DNA of 64,000 nt from Acanthochlamys bracteata (Eukaryota; Streptophyta; Magnoliopsida; Pandanales; Velloziaceae): assembly GCA_019914995.1 (NCBI GenBank), contig CM034143.1:3660501-3724500 (forward strand), written 5' to 3'. The stretch's first letter is position 1. The number at the start of each line of letters is the position of its first letter. The notes beneath the pieces are model-generated. The model was not told the DNA's origin. It searched no databases and saw only the letters and a program-made list of their open reading frames with translations. The position numbers were made by a program, and so were the translations under genes. Positions 1-13,000 of this stretch are shown piece after piece.

Positions 1-2280
1 ACAAGGATGCAGCATTTCTCTGGTGGTTTATTCTAAAATGTTAGGAATAACAAAAGTACAATGCTACCAAGAACATAGACCGTACTAAATGTAGAGATTT
101 ACATGTGAGTGACAATGAAATTAACGATTGCATGATCTTATACCTTTAAAAAGCATGCAAGGTTTGGTCGAAGCAGTTGCTACAGACTTAGAACAGAAAG
201 GATTGCTAGCAATAACACAAAGAATGCAAGTTTTTCTCAAAACAGTCATTTCAACCTTAATTACAGAGTTGGCATGAAAGCAAAGCATTTCTAATCAAGT
301 ATTAAAACGTATACATTATTTACAAAATTCAATACATAGTCAAAGGTGTGAGTTCCTTTCTTTGCACACTGAACCTTACAGCATTTAGCATGATAATGAT
401 TTATGTACAATCATGTCGCGCACACAAATTGTAACACTTGACAACTTACTTCCCATCTTTCAATGCTAGCCTCAATGTATACTTGACAACTTACTTCCAA
501 TCTTTCACATTTAATGTCTCAAGAATATTATTAATCAAGGACCTAGAGTGACAAAAATAAAAATTTTCAAAAAATCATTCACATATTAATTTGTTCTAAG
601 AAATTAGATCTCTATGCATAAAAAATACTATTACTGATAATATGACCATAACTTACGCATGATTTTGGAAGAATTACGCAACTTAGCTCCACTGATTTCG
701 TCACATGATTAACAAGCACAATGAGATAATCCTTAAAGGAAACAATACGGTTTTAATGTATGCAAAATAATAAACGTAAGTAGACACTAAAAAGATTAAC
801 TAAGACTGCAAATAATTATATTAAAAAGGATAGAAGAACCTCCTCGTACATATAGGTTGCTCCATGTCTTTCGTGATTAATGTCATACTCTTCTTGTGAA
901 AAATACAGCCCCCTTCTAAACTGAAACTAAACACAGTTTTAAAAAGCAAATAATATATGATACATGTGTTGAGTAAGAAGAAGGTGGAAAACCCCTTCAA
1001 GACATGGGAACGTTTATCTTACCGGAGATTCCTTTTTTACCATTGCACCTCCATATCATGATTGTGACCTATCTGATATCCTAATTAGTAGACATAATAT
1101 GAACTTAAACTAAGAAAACAACAAATAAGAACTTGTAAGGAAACCAACACCAAAACATCTTCATCAGTATCTGTAAAATAAAGTGTATGTAGTGAGAAAC
1201 CGATGCACTACATCTATATCCATGTAAAATGAGTTGAAGACTTCCCAAAAAAATTAATAAAACAGGATAAAAATATTAATAAAATAGGATAAGGGTTCAA
1301 AAAAAAAAGTGTTGAAAGTCTGAACAAGTGATACAAACCGCTAATGTGAAAAATCACTTTCAAACTAATAGTAAATTCATCACCCTTTTGGGATCATCAA
1401 TCTCTTCGCGCATCTACATAACTACAACTTCTTTGCCACCATATGAATCAAGAGAGTACACCTATTAAATTCGAAGTCAAATCAAAATTGGTATATAAAA
1501 AAAAAGACAGGAAAGCATGAAAAGAAAATCAATTAGAAACCACAGAATAAAAGACACAAAGTAATGTTGTAGGGGTTTCTCCCGACCCAAGGTGTAAAAT
1601 CTTTCTAGAGCTACTTGTATATCTTGTAGAAACAGGTTAGATCCATTCCTCGACAAAATAAAAATCAACCACAACTTTCTCAAATAAAAGTTATCATGAA
1701 CTCCCGTAAGTTAAAAAGATACATAACGCGTAAAACTAATCACTATCGGTTCAGATTAATAGATAGACATTAATCAAACATGCAGAAAGGAAAAGAATCC
1801 AAGAAAGCATAGTGATACCCATTGCTTGCGTAAAATCTTCCCTATTCAAAGAAGGAATTATTAAGCTAAGCAAGACAATCATAATATCGTGGACAACGTG
1901 ACAGTTATTTAGTACAAGACAGATTTGACAACAAGTACATATCATTCAAAATTGCATAGCATTTTTAAAGATATTATGACATCCATATAGTGGATCTATT
2001 AGACTATAAACGACCACAGTTGCATCATTAACAGTAATAGAATGAAGCTAGTAACATCAAATTATGCAAACACACAGACTTGCAGGGGGTAGAAACCTTT
2101 TTTTACTATGCAACTTCAGTACACAATTTTTCTGTATAGAAAATTACCTTATTCCCTAGACTGCTAATTATGTCACAAACTTTTTAAAGTTTGAAAGAGT
2201 AACGTATGTCTTACTACACATTGTAGGTCTAACAACGCATTCTTGTTTGCCACACTATCTATTTTTATGATTTTTTATCC
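1..2280 (-). repeat. Family X downstream block, copy at window edge
   Basis: This block is repeated with many small differences at 25,697-26,780, and its first part also at 6,618-7,500. Landmarks shared by the copies include a stretch with ACAAAAGTACAATGCTACC near base 50 and one with GCATTCTTGTTTGCC near 2,235. The stretch at 1,340-1,480 is also shared with 37,040-37,200 inside the family Y array. I see no persuasive protein in it. It is cut by the window border. Confidence 0.6.
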
Positions 2281-2676
2281 AGTAAAAAATATTTATAATC
2301 ATGCACTCATACTAATATAGTATTGTTTTGTGACTTCGAGTATCATGTAATATATCAATTTAAGATCCTAAATCTCCAGCAAAAACTTGTATTCTTTTTT
2401 CATTATAATTTTCCATATTGCTTGAAACATATAAGCAATGTGATGCCATTTTAGTGATTAAATAACAACTAGAATAATATATACAACAATCTAATTGTTC
2501 ACAAGTGACGAGCATATATAAATAACAGCATATGTCTCAAGTTCAACTTTTAGAAAGGTAAAGTATTCTAGATGCAACCCATAAACCATATAGGACTGAC
2601 ATAAATGGAAGATAAGCAACACAAGCCAAATGCAAGGAAATTTGAATTATGTACCACTTATGCAAGAGTGTTAGGT

Positions 2677-2739
2677 CTATCTGGGACAAGCTCTTATCAA
2701 TAAATCCAACACTTCTCCATCAGCTACAGAGTAATCCAC
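2677..2739 (-). other. Family X exon-like segment ending in a stop
   Basis: After a TTTTTAG acceptor, the minus strand reads VDYSVADGEVLDLLIRACPR and then TAG (2,679-2,677). It could be a terminal exon, or the frame could have been cut by mutation. No polyadenylation signal was pinned down below it. Confidence 0.35.
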
Positions 2740-3639
2740 CTAAAAACAGATTTTGTAATTAATGAATTACAAATTACTTCTTTTAAAACTAAACAAGACA
2801 CTCTAAACTTAGATGTTATGGTGTTCATATCATAGTTTATACTCTGAATCCAAATATTACAGGTTTTAATGTTTCCTTTTAATATTAACTTCTTTACTAC
2901 CACAGTAACTTCTTTACCTTCTTTACCTACTTCTTTTAATATACATAATAATTAATTAACCAATACATAGCTGAGCCACAGATCCCTTTTTTCCCACTTT
3001 GAACTACACTTTCTAACTAAATCAAATTGCTTTTGTTGTACAAATACCTAGGTAGTAAGCCAACTTCGTAACTACATGGTGAAGGAATTTTAATGGAAAT
3101 TCTAAACTTAAGAATCTATAGAACAATCGATTTGGCTACCAGAAATGCGAATGGATTGGGCAACCAAATGGTTTGCTCTAAACTTCCTTTAGAACATAAT
3201 CAATTTATGCTACAAAGTTGCAAAATGGGATTAATCTTAATAAAAATGCAAGTGATTCAGCAGCTAATGTTCTGGTACTGATATAGCTATATTTTCTGTT
3301 GTCCTATTATACTCGAATTTTCTGATTTAAGAACTTTATCTACAACAAGATCCTGTGTTTCTTTCACATTTATATTTGCTCTAAACATTTCATTGCAGCT
3401 CAACACATACAAGCAGACCTCGTTAGAATTAAGTGATTAAATCAAATTAGAATAACTTGTAGAACAATCTTATCATTCGTAAGTGACAAGAATAGAAATC
3501 CCATGGCATAAGCATAAAACAGAAACAAGAATTTTGCTAAGTACAAAGGTCAAATAAAGAAAAGCAACCACTATTTTATAATTCAAAAGAAAAACCTACT
3601 TCAACACATCTCAAAGTATGATCATGTACCTGAGCCGCT

Positions 3640-3745
3640 CCAATATATAAAGAACAAACTTTAGAGAGAAAGCTAGAGAACTAGGACTCATCTTCTCTGT
3701 ACTTGCATCAAAAGCTTCTTCATAGATCACTTCAACCTATGCCTA
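3640..3745 (-). repeat. Family X repeated block (EEAFGAST element), copy 1
   Basis: On the minus strand the block reads EVIYEEAFDASTEKMSPSS and stays open into a GGCTCAG/GTAC donor near 3,630. Related copies lie at about 6,335-6,435 (AVIYEEAFGASTNK), 21,470-21,570 and 25,412-25,520. Less complete copies near 4,478, 8,302 and 21,266 keep only the donor end. In most copies an internal GTGAGT or GTGAAT donor follows ...ACAGAGAAG, so the true exon may end there. Copy 1 has lost that donor (GATGAGT). Function unknown. Confidence 0.55.
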
Positions 3746-3946
3746 AGCTTGCTTCATTGTTTTGAAGAAATAAATTGCTTTCACTGTTAGCGAAAACTAT
3801 CGAATCACAAGTAATATTTGAATGTTAAAATTATTGGCGGTTTATATAATTCAGTGGCTTTGAAGTATACTTCATGGAGGTACTATCAGCAGCTTTCTTT
3901 TCTTAACCAAGAAATAACGAACAAACCAACTGAGATGACAGCCTAC

Positions 3947-3999
3947 CTTATAACCATGAAGAATATTCTTCACATAGTCATCTCCTAAATTATATCCAC
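3947..3999 (-). other. Family X exon-like segment (GYNLGDDYVKNI)
   Basis: A 53-nt segment lies between a TTTCCAG acceptor and a TATAAG/GTAGGC donor. Its open phase reads GYNLGDDYVKNILHGYK. A second, more decayed copy with the same splice borders lies at about 7,680-7,735, where the frame is broken. That two copies share the borders shows the splice sites are older than the duplication. Confidence 0.4.
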
Positions 4000-4985
4000 C
4001 TGGAAAGCATCCCGACTAAACTCCCAATCAAAAGTAAGGATATCTGTGAACCTGTATGTGTATCTAGTTAAGTAACAAATAACTTCACTAATTTGAAAAT
4101 AAAAGGAAATTTTTCTGTTAATTTCTGAAGAGAGCAAAAGGGATTAATTCCTTAACGGATATGCAATTAATTTTACAACTAATATACTCGTAGCTGTACT
4201 CTTTATCTCTGACAAGAACATCTAGTTCTATTACAGTTCTTTTATTCTCTTAGCATTCCAACAAAGTTTTTGACATAACACAAGTTTAACATATACAAGT
4301 TAGATAACAATTCGAATAACATTTACTACACTCGTAACTGTCATAAGTGATGGGTTTAAAATCCAACAGCAAAAGCATACGATAGAAACAAGGGATTTCC
4401 TAAATTACTAGAAAAATAAAGCAAAACTGATAATAGGTAAACAAACTTCAGCAAATAAAAGTTAGAAGAATATCCTTCAGCCGCCACTGCAAATAAACAA
4501 GATTTATTGTTTCTAACAGCTGAAATGATTTCAATATTAAGAAAAACAATCAGAACCACAAAGTTGCAGTAGTCAATTTATATGCTAGTAGATTCAATAA
4601 AAACAATTTTGATGCTTCTGCTATCATACATTAAAAAAAATCATACGAACTCAATCATAATCAAAACATAGTCAAGGATATAGGCTCTTTTGTCTCCACA
4701 TTAAAACAAAAGTGCCAACTAAAACAAAGTTGCTGCAAAAATACAAATAATCAAATTTAAAAGGTACTCCTTAACTAAGTAGGTAATGTATTTAGATTAG
4801 TTTCTAATCCATGCTACCTTGCAAAAGACTAATCTTTCGGTAGAAAATGCTGATTACTAAGGAGCATGGTGTACTTCAAGGTTCAGATTTCATGACGGTA
4901 ATATTCATTGAATCCTGTCCAAATAAACGTTTCAACTCTTACTGCCAAAAAAACAAAATATCAAGAAATAAAACAAAGTTTGTAC

Positions 4986-5071
4986 CTGATAATTGTCTTC
5001 ATTTTCTATGATAATGTCCATCATCTTCCTCAGTACATAAGAAATCAGACCTTCCCACCATTTCATTTGCC
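4986..5071 (-). other. Family X exon-like segment, Trp-containing
   Basis: This 86-nt piece is bounded by a CAAG acceptor and a CAG/GTACA donor. On the minus strand it is open as QMKWWEGLISYVLRKMMD followed by IIIENEDNYQ. The neighbouring Trp pair and amphipathic helix-like pattern favour real coding origin over chance. Family not recognised. Confidence 0.4.
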
Positions 5072-8000
5072 CTTGATATGCATATAAAAATAAGTTAAAA
5101 GAACAGCATATATTTCAAACTTGTTTAATTTCTTTTACTGTCTATCTAATTCAAAAGCTTTTTAAGGATACATTACGGAGGTAAACAAAATAAACATTCT
5201 TCGTACCAAACAAAAACAAAAACTCATTATAAAACATATACCCAAAATCATATTCTAATAGCTACCAATTTTAAATCAATACTTTAATCATGTTAATTAA
5301 TTAAATATTATTACAGTAAAAAGACATTCAACTCTTGAATATAAAATCGGAGTATTCCGCATAATAATTTCGGCACAAGTTACAAACTTTTAGATGCTTA
5401 AAAATGGAATATTCATAGTTGTCCAAAAAATTTAGGAACAATAAAAGCACAAAGCTTACCGAGGCTGTAGAAACTTACCAAGTGTGGATGCTTCCACATA
5501 AGTGTAAGGAACTTTAATGGTGCGGGGTATAATTTAAAAGGAATATAATGTTTGTTGAAAATGGTTGCCACAAAATTTAGAAAGGTAACAAGATTGAGAG
5601 TTACTACACAAAACACTTTCTTGGATTACTTGGATTTCAATCAGGAAGTTGACTTTATATTCAAATGTACAAACTAATTTGAAGCTAAACCAAAGCATTT
5701 CTAAACATTTATCAAAATGTTCATATAAAGAAGGACAACCACTACATAGCTGATGGTATGGGCCCCTTCCTTTTCCTCATTGAACTGATAGTTTCTATCT
5801 AAATAAAGTTTCCTTCCATTATACAAATCAGTAGGTGGTAAGCCAACTTTGTAACTAAGTAGTGAATGAACTTTGATGAAAATTCTAAAATCAAGAATCT
5901 ATATTGCACTACATATGGCTAATCATACAGATAAATTAGGTCACCAGACCAAATAGTTTGCTCCAAACTTTGAATTTCAAATAGAACATAATCAATTTAT
6001 GCTACAAAAGAACAAAGAAAACACATACATCAACATCTAATGTACTCGTACCAATATAGTTTTGTTTTGTGTTGTCTTATTATAATCAATTTCTAACTAA
6101 ACATTCTTTATCTACAACAAGATCTTGTATTTCTTTCACATTTATCTTTTGATCTTAAAAGTCCATCACAGTGGTTAAAAAGAAATCAGAATAATATGTA
6201 GGAACAGTCTTATCTTTCACAAGTGGCAGGCACAAAAATCCAACGAAGTACAAAGGTCAAATGAAGAAAAGCAACCACTGATAATAATTTTTAAAAGAAA
6301 AACATACTACAGCACAATCTAAACTACGAGAACCTACCTGAGCCTTGACAACAAATAAAGAACAGACCTTAGAAAGCAAGCTTGAGTATGATTCACCTTA
6401 TTTGTACTTGCACCAAAAGCTTCTTCATAGATCACTGCAACCAAAATCTAACCTTGCTTCACTGTTTTGAAGAACTAAATTGCTTTCAATATTAGCGAAA
6501 ACAATCGGGACCATAGAGTTGCAATATTCAATTGTTTAAAATTTCTTTGGAGGTTTATATAATTCAATTGCTTTTGAAGTACATAATGGAGGTACTGACA
6601 GCAGTTTTGTCTCCTTAACCAAGGACGTAGCATTTCTTAGTGGTTTACTCTAAAATGCTAGGAATAACAAAAGTACAATGCTACCGAGGACATAGCAACT
6701 TACCAATTGTAGAGGCTTACGTGTGACTAACAATGAATTTGACGATGCCTGATCTTTTATCTTTCAAAAATATGTAAGGTTTATACAAACAGTTGCTACA
6801 GACTTAGTACAGAAAGAGATTGCTAGCCATAACACAAAGAATGTGAGTTTTGCTCAAAACAGTCATTCAACCTCAAGTACAGAGTTGCTTTAATGTTTGA
6901 CACGAAACCAAAGCTTTTCTAGTCAATTATTAAAATGCATGCATTATCTACAGACTTGAATACATACTCGACATTATGAGTTCCTTCTTTGCACATTGAA
7001 CCTTACAGCATTTAGCATGATAACACATGATTTATGTACAATCATGTAGCACGCACAAATTTAACACTTTGACGCTTATAACCAAGAAACAATCCTCAAT
7101 GTATACATGACAACTTACTGCCCATCTTTCACATTTAACACGTCTTAAGAATATTATTAATCATATAGGGATACAGTGATAGATCATATTTTTCAAAATT
7201 TATTCACATATTAATTAATAATCTGAGAAATTAGATTTCTTTGCATAAAACAATCTATTACTGATAATTACGCATAATCTATACATGATTTTGGAAGAAT
7301 TATGCAATTCAAGCTCCACTAATGTTTTCAAACTATTAACAAGCACCATGACATAATCCTTAAAGGAAAGATAGGGTTATAATGACGCAAAATAATAAAC
7401 ACAAATAAACGCAAAAAAGAACAACAAAGATGGTCAAATAAGTATATTAGAAAGGATAGAAGAACCTTCCTATGTAAATAATTTTGAAGATGTAAACTGC
7501 ATATTTAAATGAAATGCAAGGTTTGTCGGAAACAATTTTAAATTTAAAAAAGTAAACAAAAAGAATGAAACAACCTTAGAAATTTCTTGCTAAAAGTAAC
7601 TTCTGTTTGTAGTCTATTTTAAAGAGACATGTGAACTAAGAAATAGCAAATTAACCAACTAGAATATGATAGCCCATCTTATACCCATCATGAGCAATCT
7701 CTTTGATCTCCTAAATTACATGAACCTGAAAGGCATCCCGACTAAACATTCAATCAAAAATAAGGGTATTGTTAGAACCTGTACATGTATATCTAGTTAA
7801 GCAACAAGCTTAAATATTTGAAAATAAACAAGATTCAATTGATTTAATGTAGGAAAAAGTAACAACTGTAGCATTACTGCTATTCATAAAGTTGGGCTAA
7901 CTCAAAGAAAGTACTGACATGTTTTCTTTTAATTTCTGAAGAGAGCAAAGGGATTAATTCCTTGATGGATTGTGTAATGAACTTAGCAACTAATATACTC

Positions 8001-8765
8001 GTACCATTATTCTTTACGCCTTACAAGATTATCTTATTGTTTCACATTTCTTATACGCTCTTAGCATTCCAATAGAGAATCACATATTCAAGCAAAGCTT
8101 TGTAAAATTTATTGATAAATAACAATTAGAATCTACTACACTCTTAACTGTCATAAGTGATATGTTCATATATCCAACACCATAAGCATAACACATAACA
8201 TAGAAGCAAGGGCTTTTCTAAATTAATAGAAAAGTAAAGCAAAACAGCAACTAATAAAAGGTAAAACAAACTTCAGCACGTCTAAAAGTATGAGAACATA
8301 CCTGAGCCGCCATAACAAATAAAGAAAGACTTCTTCACAGTACATACAACAGAGTTTTATTTGTTGTTTTGAATAGCTGAACTGCTTTCAATATTAAGGT
8401 AAACAACCACAACCAAAATTGCAACCTCTAAACTAATACTAAGACATTCAGCTCAACAAATTTAAAGAGGAGCCTAACAAGAAATGCAAATTGAATAAGA
8501 GAGAACTTGAGCTTCTTAAGGACGGGCTGTAGATGCAATATCTAGGAGTAATTACAGCATAAGTCAAACATTTTTCCCTTTACTTCTAAGGCAGCCACAG
8601 TATTTTGAAAGAGGATTCATGTAATTCAAATGAACATAGGACTAAGAGATCTACTAAGCAAATACCTATTAATGGTTAATTACCAACAAATATATGGCTT
8701 GAACTATTTTGTTTGCAAATTCATCTTATTCTCCAGCACTAGTAGACATGCTCCCTTGAACTAAC

Positions 8766-8883
8766 CTAGACTTCTGTTTGCTGCATCTCCATTTAAGCTT
8801 GAAACTGATGTTGTATCATCAGAAACATCATTAAAAGACACGTTATTCTTCTGAGAGTTAGAATCAGGACAAAAACTTCTCAA
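8766..8883 (-). other. Family X exon-like segment, Ser/Asn-rich
   Basis: This 118-nt open stretch on the minus strand reads ...SFCPDSNSQKNNVSFND... and ends AAACAGAAGTCTAG before a GTTAGT donor at 8,765. The frame is closed upstream by TGA at 8,886-8,884, so any acceptor must lie just inside. The polar, low-complexity sequence looks like a linker or mature N-terminus behind the basic first exon. No family recognised. Confidence 0.35.
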
Positions 8884-9381
8884 TCAAGTAGTAGTAAGGA
8901 GACTAGGGAGGAAATCCCAAAATAGAAGAAGACAAGCTCGATTAATTTCCCTCAGAAATAAAATTGAGTGTTAATAATCTTGGAAACCCTAAACAGAAGA
9001 AGTTACAACTAATCATCTTCTTATCCATGAGAATTATTGGTGAAACAATCTTGAGAAATTGAGTAAAGCCAAGAAACACCGTTCACTAAAATAAACATAG
9101 AAATCATATCCATAAACATTAAATAATGTAAAAACAAAATGTTGTGAATAAACTGATAATAAAACAAAGAAACACCGTAATTTCATTTTCTGAAAAAACC
9201 CATGATATAATCAAAAAAGATTTTGACTAAACAACAAAAGCAAAACAGGAAAAAATCTTTCAAATATTCAAAAAAGCAAAGCAATGGAACTATTTAGCAA
9301 GAAAATTTCCTGAAACAAAAATAATTTAAGAAATTTAAATTTGAAGAGTTCTTTCATTTGGTTAGACAAAGAAAGAATAAA

Positions 9382-9401
9382 AGAGAGAGAGAGAGAGAGA
9401 A
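9382..9401. repeat. (GA)n microsatellite
   Basis: About ten uninterrupted GA dinucleotides, on the 3' side of the candidate first exon of family X. A matching CT-rich tract (9,672-9,694) lies in the presumed 5' leader. Such tracts are common in plant leaders and introns. Confidence 0.9.
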
Positions 9402-9599
9402 ATCGGTTCCTACTACATAATCGATTAATAAGATTCAAATAAACAACAAAAGAAAAACGAGAAAATCTTTCAAACACCAAATAACGCAAAACCATATACT
9501 GAATTCCGAGTAAAAATTCTTGCAAGGAATTTGTCGACAAACAAATTTGAAGGCAATAAGATAGAAATCTTACACCTTACGAAAGGCCTAGGTGCTCAC

Positions 9600-9643
9600 C
9601 AATTACGAATCCTCGATAAGTATTTAATTCTTCTAAACGCCAT
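9600..9643 (-). CDS. Candidate first coding exon of family X
   Basis: Reading down from 9,643, ATG opens a 44-nt frame MAFRRIKYLSRIRN that ends in a strong donor (AATTG, then GTGAGC at 9,599). The Arg/Lys-rich, acid-free start would suit a mitochondrial or plastid targeting peptide, but that is inference from composition. Upstream (9,660-9,880) the same strand is pyrimidine- and GA-repeat-rich, like many plant 5' leaders. I have no family match. The exon could equally be part of a transcribed pseudogene. Confidence 0.4.
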
Positions 9644-9899
9644 CGCTCGTTTGTTGAATACTCTAACTGATTCTCTCTCCCTCTCTCTCTCTGTGTCTGT
9701 TGTTACTAAAAAAAGCAATCACGAAATAAAAAACTGGTAAATAAACTAATGAGAGAAGAAGAAGAAGAAGAAAAGAAAAGCAAAGATTGAGAACAGAAAT
9801 AATTTTTTCCTCCGACTTCAAATTTTTTTTCTTTGGGTTCTGCTGCGTTTCAGAATACAAAAGAGTGAGGGATAGAGAAAGCGGTTGGTTTCCTTCAAG

Positions 9900-10400
9900 T
9901 TTGATTGAAATTTTTAATAATGTTACATAACAATACCTATGCCTCGTACGCTACCGTATTTGTCAATCAGGGCCTATAAACTTATTTCAGATCCAGTCCC
10001 CCATAGCTATTTATGGGCAAAAATGGTCCTTTACTGCTGCTACTATTTTTTAATTAATCTAATCACTAACTATCAATTTCTTTTCTTCCAATTTTGATTC
10101 TAAGAAGTGCCAATTTGGGTCTTTCTTTTATTGAAAGATAAGACTAATTTGACTCCGGGTACTCATTCGAATAATTTGACTCAATATCTATAATCTAGTT
10201 TGACTTTTGCAGCAATATTATATCTATAAAATTTTAATTGTTTCTTAATAATCTATTCTTTTGCATTTTATTAATAAAACGGATAATTTTATTCAATTTT
10301 TTGCAATATTTGAATTTTTTTTTGTTTAGATAGAAGATATTCTTAACTTTATTTATTTACTCAATTTTGTCACTAGCAAGAATATTTTTTTTAATCTATA
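9900..10400. other. Intergenic, AT-rich
   Basis: No exon-like frame or repeat border recognised. It separates the leader of family X from the truncated reverse-transcriptase end of the copia remnant, and may include the lost 3' end of that element. Confidence 0.5.
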
Positions 10401-10409
10401 TCACATATC

Positions 10410-13000
10410 TATGCATATCATTTAGCCATAAGTTTAACTTTGTATATCCTAATGGATCCATCTACTTCGTCTAACGGAGAATGCCCATTTGCATCTCACT
10501 ATCTCCTTTCTTTTTCGTAATGAGATAAGATTCTATTTTTTATTTTTCTGTAATGTTTTCATCTCCTTCTCTATTGCTTTGATCAATTTAGGATCGGTTG
10601 ATACTTCCTATACTCCACTCGGAATATAACAATAAGACATTTTATTCATAAGGTTTTCAATGGCTCTAATAGGTTCTGCATTGAAACATAATTGGCAATA
10701 GGGTAGCTTGATTTTCTTCCTACAAAAGTTGGTGAATATTTATTTGGCCTTTTCTCATAATTATGCTTGAAGATAATTTATAACTAGCAAAAATCTCCAA
10801 TATGTTTTCAAAAGATGTACTAGGAGAACTTACCCCAGAATATTATCTAAAGGTTGGTCTTCCAATACTAAAGAGAAGGGGTTTTTTAATTCAGTTTCTT
10901 CGATAGCCACCTCTTTCGTCATGTCCATATCCTTCATGTTGTTCGGTTTCTCTCCGTTTTTTAAGATTAGGCACACTTACTATCAGATTATCTTCCTCTA
11001 TCAATCTTGGCAAAGTGTTTCAATTCTACCTTTCACATTTGTCTCCCTCTAAAAAGAAGTGAATACGGAAAACAAAAGTCCATTTTTTTCTAAAAATATA
11101 ACTTCCACCATGACAAAATTGTGTTTAGTGTAGGATGGTAGTATTGATATCCCTTTTGATGTGTAGCATTTCCTAGAAAATATACAATGAATAGCATAAT
11201 GATCAAATTCAGTCCTTTGATTCTTATATAAATGCACAAACACTACAGATCTAAATATACGGGGGAGCATCAAAATAAATGGAAGAAAAACATAATAAGA
11301 TATACCTGAAGTGGAGTCTTAAAGTTGAGTAGCTTAAAGACATACGATTTAGCAAGTAAACAGTAGAAATGACTACGTCTACCTAATAATTCTGAGGTAG
11401 ATGAGATCCGATCAAGAGAGCTTTGATTCTTTCGCTCCGAATATCATTTTATTGTGGTATATTAGGGCATGTGGTTTCATAAGTAATACCGTGTGTCTAG
11501 AAATAATCGTGAAATTCATATTAACATATTTTCAATCATTATTTTAACGAAGAAATTTGAATTTTAGTAATAAACTGGGTCTGAATCTCCTATAGAAACA
11601 ATAAAAGATATTAAACAAATCATGTTTTTCCTCATTAAACAGACCCAAATCATTCACGTACAATCATAAATAAAAATCACTAACAAATAAGAAGTAGACA
11701 CTAAGTGAAAGTTTCCAAATATCAGAATGAACCAAAGCAAAAAGAGTTTGACCTTACTTGAGCTTATAGAATAAGAAATACGATTACTTTTACCTAATAT
11801 GTACACATCTTATTTTAAAATTTAAAATTTGTAAATGTGAAAACAATTTTTTGGTAATAAAAATGGCAAATATCTAAAAGAACGATACCCTAACCGGAAT
11901 ACTATAACCAGATTTGAGTCTGTTTGCCCTCAGATGAGTGTTTAATATGATTTACTCTATTATGACTGAAATCATCAATATAGTATAACTTTCTCTTAGT
12001 AGCACTATCAATAATCTCCTTACTGAGACTATCCTAAAGAAGACAAATCTTACGGTACATTCGTACACAACAGTTTAATTACTGGATAACTTATCCTCTG
12101 TTAATAATTTTGTTGAAAAGGGGTGGAACAGATAAACTGTCTGATAATGAGAGAGAAGGAGATGAAGCTATAATTTCAGCCCCCTATGAGTAGATATAAC
12201 TCCATCAGCAATGGAAGCTCCTCTTGGTTTAGTAGTACTAATGAGATTCCATGATCCATATAGCATGTGGTCAATTACCCCTAAATCGATTATCCATCTA
12301 TGGCAACCATTATTAGCAAAACTGAAGCAAACATGATTAGAGTTACCTGGACCATTTGTTATGCGTTCATTGTTGAAATTTATGTTGTTTGATAGTCGAT
12401 TTGTGAGATAAAGAATAGTTAGATTTCTGCATTCACTACAGTAGTTCTACCAGTACCTCTATTGGCAATAGCTTCATGTTGTTTCTTAGCCTTGAACTCG
12501 CTTCATCATTCTAAAAGCTCTTGTAATTTGAAGCATGTGTCACAAGTATATTCGCATTCCTGTAGTGGGTGCCTTTTGGTTAGATCTTCGGAAGTGTTTG
12601 TGAATGCTTTTGAAAGGAGCTTTTGGAACGGATGATATTTTTTATCCTATTTCGATAAACAAACTTTATTATTTTGATCTAAAAAATAAAAATAAGTAAT
12701 AAAAAAGTCTTACTACCTAAAATTTTTTTATACTTCTCAAAAGTTTAAATAAATTCTGTATAATGTTGTAAAAAATTTATTGAAAAACTTGAAAAAAAAA
12801 GTTAATAAGGAGCTTTCATGGAACACTTTGCCAAACAAAACTTTCGTCTTTGAAGAAGTATTAGGCCCCCTATATTTACCCACTGAGCTTTCATGGTAAC
12901 ACTATTGCTCTACGCACAAAAGTGCCAATATTTTGCCATTTAAAAATTTTGTAATTATCACAATGCTCCCCGAATCACTCGAATTCGCAGCCCCCGCCAT
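10410..13000 (-). mobile_element. Decayed Ty1/copia retrotransposon, gag to reverse transcriptase
   Basis: Reading down the minus strand the copia domain order is complete. There is a possible gag start at 13,000 (MAGAANSSDSGS...), a zinc-knuckle tail near 12,530 (CDTCFKLQELLE) and protease near 12,300 (WIIDLGVIDHM, where active elements have Asp-Ser/Thr-Gly). GAG-pre-integrase follows near 12,040-11,930 (SATKRKLYYIDDF), then an integrase core near 11,620-11,290 (GITYETTCPN, SERKNQ) and its C-terminal part at 11,273-11,049 (VFVHLYKNQRTEFD). The reverse-transcriptase start is near 10,500 (RCKWAFSVR, YKVKLMAK). Many stops and frameshifts make it inactive. No LTR pair was found. The rest of reverse transcriptase and RNase H are missing. 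Confidence 0.9.
12590..12842. mobile_element. MITE-like insertion inside the copia gag region
   Basis: Imperfect inverted ends: the left end has GTTTGTGAATGCTTTTGAAA and the right end, reverse-complemented, has GTTTGGCAAAGTGTTCCATG, both followed by an AGGAGCTT-like motif. The interior is very AT-rich and noncoding. It separates the possible gag start from the zinc knuckle, so it probably inserted after the copia element. Target duplication not resolved. Confidence 0.5.

Larger units (their letters stand above)
2677..9643 (-). other. Family X: unidentified multi-exon gene or gene remnant
   Basis: I do not recognise this gene. On the minus strand several short open stretches lie between good splice sites. 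They run from a candidate first exon (9,643-9,600), through 8,883-8,766, 5,071-4,986 and 3,999-3,947, to an exon at 2,739-2,677 that reads VDYSVADGEVLDLLIRACPR and then meets a stop. The pieces are in a sensible 5' to 3' order, but I cannot show that they join in one frame. The stretches between them carry repeated blocks that recur at 19.6-21.6 kb and 25.0-26.8 kb. Either this is the parent gene with long introns or all copies are decayed. Only the exon-like open frames and splice motifs are seen; a single transcript is inferred. Confidence 0.4.

Noticed and set aside
9268..9860. Three 65-90 codon frames around the GA and CT tracts
   Set aside because: They run through the microsatellites and the presumed leader. 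The only supported coding start there is the short spliced exon at 9,643-9,600.
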